The position numbers and the translations under genes are program-made. A stretch of 64,000 nucleotides of DNA, taken from assembly GCA_015062115.1 (NCBI GenBank), contig SUVG01000003.1, positions 161,672 through 225,671 on the forward strand, given 5' to 3'. The notes under the pieces are model-generated. The model was not told where the DNA came from, did no database searches, and saw only the letters and a list, made by a program, of their open reading frames with translations. Positions 44,897 to 52,044 of this stretch are shown one piece after another; position 1 is the stretch's first letter; every line of letters starts with the position of its first letter. The stretch comes from Elusimicrobium sp. (GTDB lineage: Bacteria; Elusimicrobiota; Elusimicrobia; Elusimicrobiales; Elusimicrobiaceae).

Positions 44897-46417
44897 TTAT
44901 TTTTCTTCGTCCAATTTTTTAAGAGTCGGGAACAAGATGATTTCGCGGATAGAATCTTGCCCGGTCAGCATCATAATAATACGGTCGATGCCGATGCCCA
45001 TGCCTCCGGTCGGGGGCATACCGCTTTCCATGGCTTCGATGTAGTCCATGTCCAAAATATCGGCGTTTTGCGCATCTTCGCCTTTGGCAACCGCTTTGGC
45101 TTCGGCTTGGTCCTTCAAGCGTTGAAGTTGGTCGGCCGGGTCGTTCAACTCGGTATAAGCGTTGCCGAGTTCTTGGCCGTTTACAAACACTTCAAAGCGT
45201 TCCACCAGTTCCGGGTCGCCGGGTTTAGTTTTGGCAAAGGGGCTTACCGCGGTGGGATAATCCATAGCGATTACCGGGTTGTGGTATCCGGCTAACAATT
45301 TCCCTTCAAAAAGTTCGTCAAAAATCGCCGAGTCGGAATCGTCCGCGCTGAATTTAACGCCTTGTTCGCGGGCGACTTCTTCCAATTTTTCGCGGTTGAA
45401 CTGACGGCCGTTAAGTACTTCGTGGATATCGCGGCCGAATTTTTCCTTCCAGGCTTCGGGGATATAGAGGCGTTTGTACGGCGGGCGCAAATCTACATCG
45501 TATCCGCGGAAATGGATAACTTCCGCTCCGATAGCCTTGGCGGCGTTTCCTAAAATTTCGTCAAACAAATCAGCCATGGTGTTTACATCGCCATACGCTT
45601 GGTACAGTTCCATCATGGTAAATTCGGGGTTGTGGGTGGTGTCGATACCTTCGTTGCGGAACATATGCCCGATTTCGTAAATCTTATCCATGCCGCCGAT
45701 GATTAAGCGTTTGTGGTGGAGTTCCAACGCAATACGCATGAAAAGCGGCATTTTAAGAGCATTGTGGAAGGTTTCAAACGGGCGGGCAATCGCACCGCCG
45801 GAAGAGGGGTTCAAAATAGGCGTTTCCACTTCCAAAAAGCCTTTGTCGTCCAAAGTGCGGCGGATAGAGGAGATAATTTTGGCGCGTTTGATGAAAATAT
45901 CTTTTACATCTTCGTTAGCAATCAAATCCAAGTGGCGTTTGCGGAAACGGACTTCGGTGTCTTGAAGGCCGTGGTATTTTTCCGGCATGGGGCGAATCGC
46001 TTTGGAAAGTAAGGTTAATTTAGAGGCTTTGATGGTTTTTTCGCCCGTTTTGGTTACAAAAATATGACCGCTGACGGAGACAAAATCTCCCACCGCGATA
46101 TGTTTTTTGAAGAAGGTATAAGGTTCTTCGCCAAGTTGGTCTTTAGCAATATAGAGTTGTACGCGGCCGGAGAAATCGCGCAAGTGGGCAAAAGCGGCTT
46201 TACCCATTAAGCGCAGTTGCACCAAGCGGCCGGCGGTAACGGCTTCGGCTCCTTCTTCGGCGGCTTTGGCTTCGGCGCAGGAAATTTGTTTTTCGCAACG
46301 GTTGGGATAGGGGGTTACGCCTTGGTTTTGAAGTTCTTGTACTTCGGCGTAGCGTTGGGCAATGATACCGTCTAATGCATTGTTATGCTGCGGTTGTTGA
46401 TTGTTTTCGTTAGCCAT
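44897..46417 (-). CDS. lysS: Lysyl-tRNA synthetase (class II)
   Basis: This 506-aa class II LysRS has an N-terminal OB anticodon-binding domain (VTAGRLVQLRLMGKAAFAHL) and a catalytic core with motif 2 FRNEGIDTTHNPEFTMME and motif 3 GMGIGIDRIIMMLT. A Q/N-rich 12-residue leader precedes the usual start. A TGCTAAAAT extended -10 lies about 30 bp upstream and a GAGG site precedes the ATG. Confidence 0.97.
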   Translation of the reverse strand: MANENNQQPQHNNALDGIIAQRYAEVQELQNQGVTPYPNRCEKQISCAEAKAAEEGAEAVTAGRLVQLRLMGKAAFAHLRDFSGRVQLYIAKDQLGEEPYTFFKKHIAVGDFVSVSGHIFVTKTGEKTIKASKLTLLSKAIRPMPEKYHGLQDTEVRFRKRHLDLIANEDVKDIFIKRAKIISSIRRTLDDKGFLEVETPILNPSSGGAIARPFETFHNALKMPLFMRIALELHHKRLIIGGMDKIYEIGHMFRNEGIDTTHNPEFTMMELYQAYGDVNTMADLFDEILGNAAKAIGAEVIHFRGYDVDLRPPYKRLYIPEAWKEKFGRDIHEVLNGRQFNREKLEEVAREQGVKFSADDSDSAIFDELFEGKLLAGYHNPVIAMDYPTAVSPFAKTKPGDPELVERFEVFVNGQELGNAYTELNDPADQLQRLKDQAEAKAVAKGEDAQNADILDMDYIEAMESGMPPTGGMGIGIDRIIMMLTGQDSIREIILFPTLKKLDEEK

Positions 46418-46516
46418 CTTAAGTAAACCTCGTAAATAGTATTAAGTATATTTTAGCAAAATTAGGCCTTGGAGCGCGCGCACGGGAATTGATACAATAA
46501 ACGGTAGGTATTAAAT

Positions 46517-47131
46517 ATGAAAAAAGTAACTGTTTTTTGGTTTATTGTTGTTTTGCTTATGTTAGGCGGCGGGTTGTACTACCGCTACTGTTTCCACCGG
46601 GTAGATGAGCGCGGGGCAACGTTGCTGATGCGCGGATTTGAAAGCAGTGCGTCCAATAAAGATATGTTGCGCCTGCTTAAACGCAGCGACGACTTAAATG
46701 TGCAGGATAAAAGCGGAAGAACCGCCCTCTTTTATGCGGCGCGTTATACGAAAGATGCGAATATCTTGCGTAAAATGCTTTTGGACGGGGCTGATGTGTT
46801 TGTAACGGACAACAACGGCCAAACCGCTTTGATGCAGGCGGCCCGCTATAACGAATCTGCGGAAATAGTATCTTTGCTCTCTCAAGTGGGCGGCACGATA
46901 AACACAACGGATAAGATGCAAAATACCGCACTGTTGTTGGCGGCTCGCCATAATAAAGCGGCGGTTATCAAGGAACTACTTCGGCACGGAGCCGACCCCG
47001 ATCTTGCCGGACAAGACGGCCGCACCGCGGCGCAACTGTTGGCGGAAAACGAATATTTAACAGACCAAGAAAAAACGGACTATCGCCAAGCCATGTTGAT
47101 AGTTTCTATCTTGCGCCCGGTAGAAAAATAG
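46517..47131 (+). CDS. Signal-anchored ankyrin-repeat protein
   Basis: This 204-aa protein has an N-terminal membrane anchor (about 5-23) and about four ankyrin repeats (for example DKSGRTALFYAARYTKDANI, DNNGQTALMQAARYNESAEI, DKMQNTALLLAARHNKAAVI, GQDGRTAAQLLAEN). It probably binds another protein in the periplasm. It is monocistronic, with a TGATACAAT promoter box at 46490-46498 and its own terminator. No enzymatic domain. Confidence 0.85.
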   Translation: MKKVTVFWFIVVLLMLGGGLYYRYCFHRVDERGATLLMRGFESSASNKDMLRLLKRSDDLNVQDKSGRTALFYAARYTKDANILRKMLLDGADVFVTDNNGQTALMQAARYNESAEIVSLLSQVGGTINTTDKMQNTALLLAARHNKAAVIKELLRHGADPDLAGQDGRTAAQLLAENEYLTDQEKTDYRQAMLIVSILRPVEK

Positions 47132-47141
47132 TTTGAAATAA

Positions 47142-47171
47142 AAATACCGCTCTCGTAAAAGAGCGGTATTA
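47142..47171. terminator. Terminator between ankyrin gene and tRNA-Gln
   Basis: ATACCGCTC / GAGCGGTAT stem with T runs on both strands; it serves the plus-strand ankyrin gene and the minus-strand tRNA-Gln. Confidence 0.85.
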
Positions 47172-47176
47172 AATTT

Positions 47177-47247
47177 TTCCGGGACTAGGATTCGAACCTA
47201 GAATTAATGCTCCAGAGGCACCCGTGTTACCATTACACCATCCCGGA
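47177..47247 (-). tRNA. tRNA-Gln (CTG)
   Basis: This 71-nt tRNA has acceptor TCCGGGA / TCCCGGA, anticodon loop CTCTGGA (anticodon CTG) and T loop TTCGAAT. CCA is not encoded (AAA follows the discriminator). A TGGTAGAAT extended -10 lies just upstream on the minus strand. Confidence 0.94.
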
Positions 47248-47319
47248 GTAACATAAATATTCTACCACATTTTTTAGAAAGAGAAAACTGCCCGCCCAGT
47301 TCTTTCCCTTCTCATAATT

Positions 47320-47328
47320 TGTTATAAT
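47320..47328 (+). promoter_or_regulatory. Extended -10 promoter of CAT tRNA
   Basis: TGTTATAAT lies 14 bp before the tRNA 5' end. Confidence 0.65.
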
Positions 47329-47341
47329 AAAAATAGATTTA

Positions 47342-47415
47342 GCGCCTATAGCTCAATCGGTTAGAGCAACCGACTCATAATCGGTGGGTTCCAGGTTCAA
47401 GTCCTGGTGGGCGCA
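47342..47415 (+). tRNA. tRNA with CAT anticodon (Met elongator or Ile2)
   Basis: This 74-nt tRNA has acceptor GCGCCTA / TGGGCGC, anticodon arm ACCGA-CTCATAA-TCGGT, T loop TTCAAGT. CCA is not encoded. The CAT anticodon reads Met, or AUA-Ile if the wobble C is lysidinylated; sequence inspection does not settle this, though it is not an initiator (no GGG/CCC anticodon stem). Its 3' tail is duplicated at 47599 and 50866. Confidence 0.93.
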
Positions 47416-47455
47416 GTAAAATTTGCCTCTGCCTTTACGGCAGGGGCAAATTTTT
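47398..47455 (+). repeat. tRNA-tail plus terminator unit, copy A
   Basis: The 28-bp tail 47398-47425 (T-arm, acceptor strand, GTAAAATTTG) is repeated exactly at 47599-47626 and over 20 bp at 50866-50885. It runs into a hairpin terminator (AAATTTGCC.CTGCC / GGCAG.GGCAAATTT, 47418-47455). This copy belongs to the intact tRNA. Confidence 0.85.
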
Positions 47456-47598
47456 ATGCCCAAGCAAGCAAACTGCTTTGCTTGCGACGGGACTTGAAAG
47501 GCGGAGCGATGTTTTTGTTTGAGCGTGCGTAAGCCGCGAAAGGCAAAAACCGCGAGCCCGGCCTGCAGGAAAATTTCGTCAGGAATTTTACCGGAAGG

Positions 47599-47655
47599 CA
47601 AGTCCTGGTGGGCGCAGTAAAATTTGGGCTCCGCAATCGCGGGGCCTAAATTTTT
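47599..47655 (+). repeat. tRNA-tail plus terminator unit, copy B
   Basis: An exact 28-bp copy of the tRNA tail (47599-47626) is followed by a different hairpin (AAATTTGGGCTCCGC / GCGGGGCCTAAATTT) and a T run. The preceding 174 bp have a strong 9-bp inverted repeat (GCAAGCAAA / TTTGCTTGC near 47464) but no gene. Confidence 0.85.
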
Positions 47656-47913
47656 CTCATCGACGAAATCAAATTTCCCGCGCAATTTTAGGCACTAAAA
47701 ACCGCCCTTTTTTACTGAACCACTCTCTTTTATGCTTTCTCGTCGAGAAACTGAAAATTTTATTAACAAAAAATGTCAAAAAAGGGAAAGTACTCGGCAG
47801 AAAAATGGCAGAAAGTAATTCTGACATATCTTGGCAACATATCTTTTTCCTACTAAAATTCCTTCTTCCATTTTACATGCTTTTTGGCAGAAAAGTACTG
47901 ACTGTTTTGACAA
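47656..47913. other. Intergenic stretch before zinc-ribbon nuclease gene
   Basis: No gene was found. It holds short repeated words (AAGTACT, GGCAGAAA at about 47787-47815 and again at 47885-47898) and the partial palindrome TTTCTCGTCGAGAAA at 47736. These could be operator or nuclease target sites. Confidence 0.35.
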
Positions 47914-47922
47914 TGCTATAAT
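47914..47922 (+). promoter_or_regulatory. Extended -10 promoter of zinc-ribbon nuclease gene
   Basis: TGCTATAAT predicts transcription from about 47929, which puts the ATG at 47939 roughly 10 nt into the message and rules out the in-frame ATGs at 47831 and 47924. Confidence 0.6.
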
Positions 47923-47938
47923 AATGGTAATAATCACT

Positions 47939-50728
47939 ATGCCTAAATACATCAGCGAAAATGAAGAACTAATGAAAGAATGGGATTGGGAAGCCAACAA
48001 CAAAGAAGGCCTTGATCCCACCCAGCTATCTGCACAAAGTAGCCAAAAAGTTTGGTGGAAATGTTCTAAATGTAGCTATAAATGGCAAACAGCTATTAAT
48101 AAAAGGACTTACAGAAAACATGGGTGCCTGAACTGTACGGGACAGGTCGCCTTTCCAGGAGTTAATGATCTCGCAACCTTATATCCCGAAGTAGCAAAAG
48201 AATGGCACCCAACAAAGAATGACTCTTTAACTCCTAGAGATATTAGACCTAAAAGTAATAAAAAATATTGGTGGAAATGCTCGAAGTGCGGATATACTTG
48301 GCAGGCAAGTGGTAGTAGCCGCATTGGACACAAATCGGGATGCCCGGCTTGCTCTGGGCGCGTTCCTAGGGTTGGGATAAATGACTTGTTTACAGTTTGT
48401 CCCAACTTGAAGCAAGAATGGGATTTTGAGAAAAATAAACATTTAGATCCCTCTTGTTTAAGCAGAGGTAGCAATGCTAAAGTATGGTGGAAATGCAATT
48501 TGGGACACTCTTACGAAATGGCGGTAAAACGCAAATCTGCTGGGGCCGGTTGTCCTTATTGCACTTCGCATAGAGTTCTAACGGGATTTAACGATTTCCA
48601 AACTTCATTTCCGGATTTAGCCAAAGAATGGGATACTAAAAGAAACGACGGCAAATCTCCTGACAAATGTATGGTCCATAGTAATCAAAAAGTATGGTGG
48701 ATATGTCCAAAGGGACACCACTATGAGATGACAGTAAACCATAGAGCAAGTGGTGGAAATTGCCCTATTTGTTCCAATCATAAACTTTTAGTGGGCTATA
48801 ATGATTTAGCAACCTTATATCCAGACCTCGCCAAAGAATGGGATTACGAAAAGAATGCTTCCCTAAAACCTACTGATATTATTCCCAAAACAAAGAAAAA
48901 AGTGTGGTGGAAATGCCCTAAATGTAATCACCGTTGGCAAACTAGTGTTATAGAGAGGGTATATGGAACAGGGTGTCCAAAATGCCTGCCGGAACGACGA
49001 CAAAAAACCCTTAGACAAAATATAATGCAAAAAGGTCTGGGTATAAAGGATCCGACTCTCCTGCGAGAGTGGAACTATGAAAGAAATAAAGGGCTTAAAC
49101 CAGAGGAATATTCTGCACACAGCAATAGAATTGTATGGTGGGAATGTTCTAAAGGCCATGAATACCAATCAAGTGTGCATGATAGGACTTCCGGTCAAGG
49201 ATGTCCAATTTGCTCGAATCATCAGGTTTTAACTGGATTCAACGATTTACAAACCCGATTTCCAGATATAGCAAAGGAATGGGATTGTGAAAAAAATAAA
49301 GATCTAATTCCATCAAAGGTAGTGGCCACGAGTACAAAAAAAGCCTGGTGGATATGCTCTGTTTGTCACAAGAGTTGGCAAGCACAAATTTTAGCAAGAA
49401 CTAAAAGAGATACGGGATGCCCCCAATGTGGTATAAAAAAACGTATAGAGCATCATAGAGCCACCTTCGTTAAAAAGAATGGGTGTATTACCGATTCGTT
49501 ACTTTTGCGAGAATGGAATTATGAAAAAAATTATCCGCTAACTCCTCAAGATTTTCCGCCGGCCAGTAACAAATCCGTGTGGTGGAAATGTTCCAAATGC
49601 GGATATGAATATAAATCAAAAATCGGCAATAAAAATATTTTGAAAAGAGGTTGCCCTTGCTGTGCCAATCATGTGGTCGTAAAGGGAAAAAATGATTTTG
49701 CAACTACTCACCCACAACTAGCTAAAGAATGGCATCCTACGAAAAATGTTTTTTCTCCGGATACAGTGGTGTACGGAACTAGAAAAAAAGTATGGTGGAT
49801 TTGTTCTAAAGGGCATGAGTATCAAGCTAGTATTTTGCATCGTTCTCATGGAACAAATTGTCCTATTTGCAATAGTGGAAGACAGACCTCTTTTGCGGAA
49901 CAAGCCGTTTTCTATTATGTAAAACAGGTTTTTCCAGATGCAATCAACCGTTATAAAGATATTTTTTCAAACGGAATGGAACTAGATATCTATATTCCCT
50001 CTATTAAAACCGCTGTGGAATATGATGGTGTGTTTTATCATAAACGAGAGAAATTGCAACGTGAAAAGAAAAAACATGATATTTGTAGAGAACATCACAT
50101 AAAACTCATTCGTATCAAAGAAGCTGATATTACCCAAGATAAAGAACAAAGCAAAACTGCCGATTTTGTTTTACATGTTCCGGGGTTAGGAAATGCCAAA
50201 AAGGCATTAGATAAAGTAATCCATATTTTATTATCTGAAATAACATCAAAGACAGCATTATTTCCAACTTATGTTTATGCTCCTCTAGATGTAAATACAA
50301 AACGTGATCAATATGAGATTAGAAAATACATAACCAAACTGAGAAAAGATTCTCTTGTGGATTTGAGACCAGATTTAGCCAAAGAATGGCATCCTACTAA
50401 AAACGGCCATTTTAAACCAAGAATGGTTTCCTTACATGCAGACAAAAAAGCATGGTGGTTGTGTCCAAAATGTGATTATGAATGGGAAGCAACCGTTGGA
50501 CATCGCGTAAAGGGTATCGGATGCCCAAAATGCAGAATTAAAAAATCTACCCTATCCAAATGCAAAGCCATTGAAATGCTGGATCCAAATACGGGAGCTG
50601 TAATCCAAGAATTTTCTTCAATTACTGATGCTAGTAGAAAAATGAAAATCAATCATTCAAATATAGCCATGGTTTGCAAAGGTATTCGCCCAAATGCGGG
50701 CGGCTATAAATGGCGTTATAAAAAGTAA
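47939..50728 (+). CDS. Ten-zinc-ribbon protein with PD-(D/E)XK-like nuclease and NUMOD1-like tail
   Basis: This 929-aa protein has nine tandem units of about 60-75 residues, each with an LAKEW..N element, a KVWWKC core and two cysteine pairs (DUF4379-like treble-clef ribbons), within residues 1-640. A nuclease-like region (about 650-735) follows: SFAEQAVFYYV, ELDIYIP, AVEYDG and a trailing HIKLIRIKE, the layout of Vsr/DUF559-type PD-(D/E)XK enzymes. A tenth ribbon (about 811-870) and a NUMOD1/IENR1-like DNA-binding tail (ITDASRKMKINHSNIAMVCK) end the chain. It is the sole gene between tRNA-tail repeats, so a homing or target-specific endonuclease role is inferred; defence is an alternative. 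Confidence 0.72.
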   Translation: MPKYISENEELMKEWDWEANNKEGLDPTQLSAQSSQKVWWKCSKCSYKWQTAINKRTYRKHGCLNCTGQVAFPGVNDLATLYPEVAKEWHPTKNDSLTPRDIRPKSNKKYWWKCSKCGYTWQASGSSRIGHKSGCPACSGRVPRVGINDLFTVCPNLKQEWDFEKNKHLDPSCLSRGSNAKVWWKCNLGHSYEMAVKRKSAGAGCPYCTSHRVLTGFNDFQTSFPDLAKEWDTKRNDGKSPDKCMVHSNQKVWWICPKGHHYEMTVNHRASGGNCPICSNHKLLVGYNDLATLYPDLAKEWDYEKNASLKPTDIIPKTKKKVWWKCPKCNHRWQTSVIERVYGTGCPKCLPERRQKTLRQNIMQKGLGIKDPTLLREWNYERNKGLKPEEYSAHSNRIVWWECSKGHEYQSSVHDRTSGQGCPICSNHQVLTGFNDLQTRFPDIAKEWDCEKNKDLIPSKVVATSTKKAWWICSVCHKSWQAQILARTKRDTGCPQCGIKKRIEHHRATFVKKNGCITDSLLLREWNYEKNYPLTPQDFPPASNKSVWWKCSKCGYEYKSKIGNKNILKRGCPCCANHVVVKGKNDFATTHPQLAKEWHPTKNVFSPDTVVYGTRKKVWWICSKGHEYQASILHRSHGTNCPICNSGRQTSFAEQAVFYYVKQVFPDAINRYKDIFSNGMELDIYIPSIKTAVEYDGVFYHKREKLQREKKKHDICREHHIKLIRIKEADITQDKEQSKTADFVLHVPGLGNAKKALDKVIHILLSEITSKTALFPTYVYAPLDVNTKRDQYEIRKYITKLRKDSLVDLRPDLAKEWHPTKNGHFKPRMVSLHADKKAWWLCPKCDYEWEATVGHRVKGIGCPKCRIKKSTLSKCKAIEMLDPNTGAVIQEFSSITDASRKMKINHSNIAMVCKGIRPNAGGYKWRYKK

Positions 50729-50845
50729 AAGATTTTTCTGTGCTACTGTAAGTTGAACCAGGACAAGTGTAAAAACCTCGTGCAAATTTTCGCAAAGTTA
50801 ACAATAAAGAGCTATAAAAAAATAGGGAACTATTTTGGTCACTCC
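50729..50845. other. Short non-coding stretch after the nuclease gene
   Basis: No gene or clear terminator was seen directly after the stop. The sequence leads into the D-arm-like relic and tail copy C. Confidence 0.4.
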
Positions 50846-50934
50846 CTCATCGGTAGAACACCGCTTGGTGGGCGCAGTAAAATTTAGCCCTGCCCGTAAG
50901 TGCTTAAATGCGCGGTGGCAGGGTTAAATTTTTC
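50846..50934 (+). repeat. Eroded CAT-tRNA copy: D-arm relic, tail copy C and terminator
   Basis: Positions 50846-50863 align with the D arm of the CAT tRNA with three single-base gaps and one mismatch. They are followed by the 20-bp tail match (50866-50885) and a terminator hairpin (CCCTGCC / GGCAGGG flanked by AATTTA / TTAAATT) to 50934. Anticodon and T arms are missing. This may be the original tRNA, reduced by deletion. Confidence 0.55.
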
Positions 50935-51002
50935 CATACCATAAAAGCGTTTGAGCCTCTGCTTTGGGGAATTTTCTTAAAATTGCTACAATATAATTAG
51001 TT

Positions 51003-51075
51003 CGGGGCATGGCTCAAGTGGTAGAGCGCCCGCTTTGGGAGCGGGAGGTTCCCGGTTCAAGTCCGGGTGCCCCGA
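51003..51075 (+). tRNA. tRNA-Pro (TGG)
   Basis: This 73-nt tRNA has acceptor CGGGGCA / TGCCCCG, anticodon arm CCCGC-TTTGGGA-GCGGG (anticodon TGG) and T loop TTCAAGT. CCA is not encoded. A TGCTACAAT box at 50984-50992 is the likely promoter. The next gene starts 10 bp downstream, so the tRNA may be cut from a longer transcript. Confidence 0.95.
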
Positions 51076-51084
51076 TTTTTTATT

Positions 51085-52044
51085 ATGAACCAGACCAATT
51101 TTTACCGCCAAAATGCTTTTCTTATTTCGCATTCTCCCGCCGATACCGCGGAAGAACAGCGCGACGACGGAATCGTTACCGAAACTACTTTTCCGTTTTT
51201 CACTCCCTTTTTGTTTGACCGCTTAGTTTTATCGGCCAATTTTCGGGCTGATATGGAGGGGGATATTTTGCTGGAAGTACAGGTATGCTCCCAAGGGGAG
51301 TGGAGCCGTTATTATAAAATGGGCCTTCTTTCCAGTAAATTCAAGCGCAGTTTCCCGGAGCAGGCCGATGCGTTCGGTAAAGTGTTGGTGGACGAGTTGT
51401 GTTTATCCCGCCCGGCGGAGGGATACCGTTTCCGGTTGAAATTCAGCGGACGGGTGCAACTGCTAAACTTAATGGCTTGCGGGGTGCGCGCTCCTTTCGT
51501 GTATGATGAATTTTATGCCTCACAACTTCCCGCCGGTGAAAATATGATAGGGGTGGAACCCTTGTCGCAAATGGAACTGGCAACGGAAGAACACTCCCGC
51601 GTATGCAGCCCCACTTCGCTTTGTATGGCACTTAACACTTTGGGTTACTACACAACACCCGAACTGTTAATGGAACAAGTGTTTGACCAAGCCGCCGCTA
51701 TCTACGGTAACTGGATGTTTAATGTGGCCGCGGCGGGCCAGTTGGGCGCGGAAGCCTTTGTGCGCCGTTTTTCTTCCCTTTTGGAACTTGAGGAGTGGAT
51801 TTCGCCTTCTTCGTTGGTGGTGGCGAGCATCGGGTATCAAAAAGGGGAGTTGGAAAATGCCTGTTTGGAACAAACCCCCGGACATTTGGTATTGATACGC
51901 GGTTGGCGCGACGGGAAAATTTTAGTGGCCGACCCTGCCGCCCCCGCCAAAGACGGTGTACTCCGCGCGTATGATGCCAAACAGTTTGCCCAAGTATGGT
52001 TGAAAAATAAAAAGGGTGTGGCCTATGTAGTGAGGAAAAAATGA
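51085..52044 (+). CDS. C39-like cysteine peptidase family protein
   Basis: This 319-aa protein has an N-terminal beta-rich domain (about 1-150) and a C-terminal peptidase_C39-like papain fold: catalytic Cys in SRVCSPTSLCMAL, His in PGHLVLIRGW and Asp in VADPAA. There is no signal peptide, so it acts in the cytosol or is exported otherwise. The ATG at 51085 is chosen because an earlier in-frame start lies inside tRNA-Pro. It overlaps the downstream substrate-binding lipoprotein by 4 bp, suggesting a joint role in peptide use. Confidence 0.78.
   Translation: MNQTNFYRQNAFLISHSPADTAEEQRDDGIVTETTFPFFTPFLFDRLVLSANFRADMEGDILLEVQVCSQGEWSRYYKMGLLSSKFKRSFPEQADAFGKVLVDELCLSRPAEGYRFRLKFSGRVQLLNLMACGVRAPFVYDEFYASQLPAGENMIGVEPLSQMELATEEHSRVCSPTSLCMALNTLGYYTTPELLMEQVFDQAAAIYGNWMFNVAAAGQLGAEAFVRRFSSLLELEEWISPSSLVVASIGYQKGELENACLEQTPGHLVLIRGWRDGKILVADPAAPAKDGVLRAYDAKQFAQVWLKNKKGVAYVVRKK

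Larger units (their letters stand above)
47398..50885. mobile_element. Tandem insertions at the 3' end of the CAT tRNA
   Basis: Three copies of the tRNA tail delimit two units: a 174-bp gene-less remnant (47426-47598) and a 3.2-kb unit (47627-50865) with a single large gene for a zinc-ribbon nuclease. The layout is that of successive insertions at a tRNA 3' end, each restoring the tRNA with its own tail and terminator. No recombinase is present, so the nuclease itself is the only candidate mobility function. Confidence 0.65.

Noticed and set aside
47353-47685. Minus-strand open frame across the CAT tRNA and its duplicated tail
   Set aside because: It is antisense to a tRNA and two copies of its tail; the product (ending HQDLNLEPTDYESVALTD) is a well-known type of false protein prediction over tRNA genes.
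47831-47938. Upstream in-frame start of the zinc-ribbon nuclease gene
   Set aside because: The extended -10 at 47914-47922 lies inside this extension, and the extra 36 residues lack the repeat character of the protein.
48000-49870. Periodic repeats in the nuclease gene as a possible CRISPR or DNA tandem repeat
   Set aside because: The periodicity is at protein level (KxWWxC ribbons) with divergent DNA; no CRISPR array was seen anywhere in the window.
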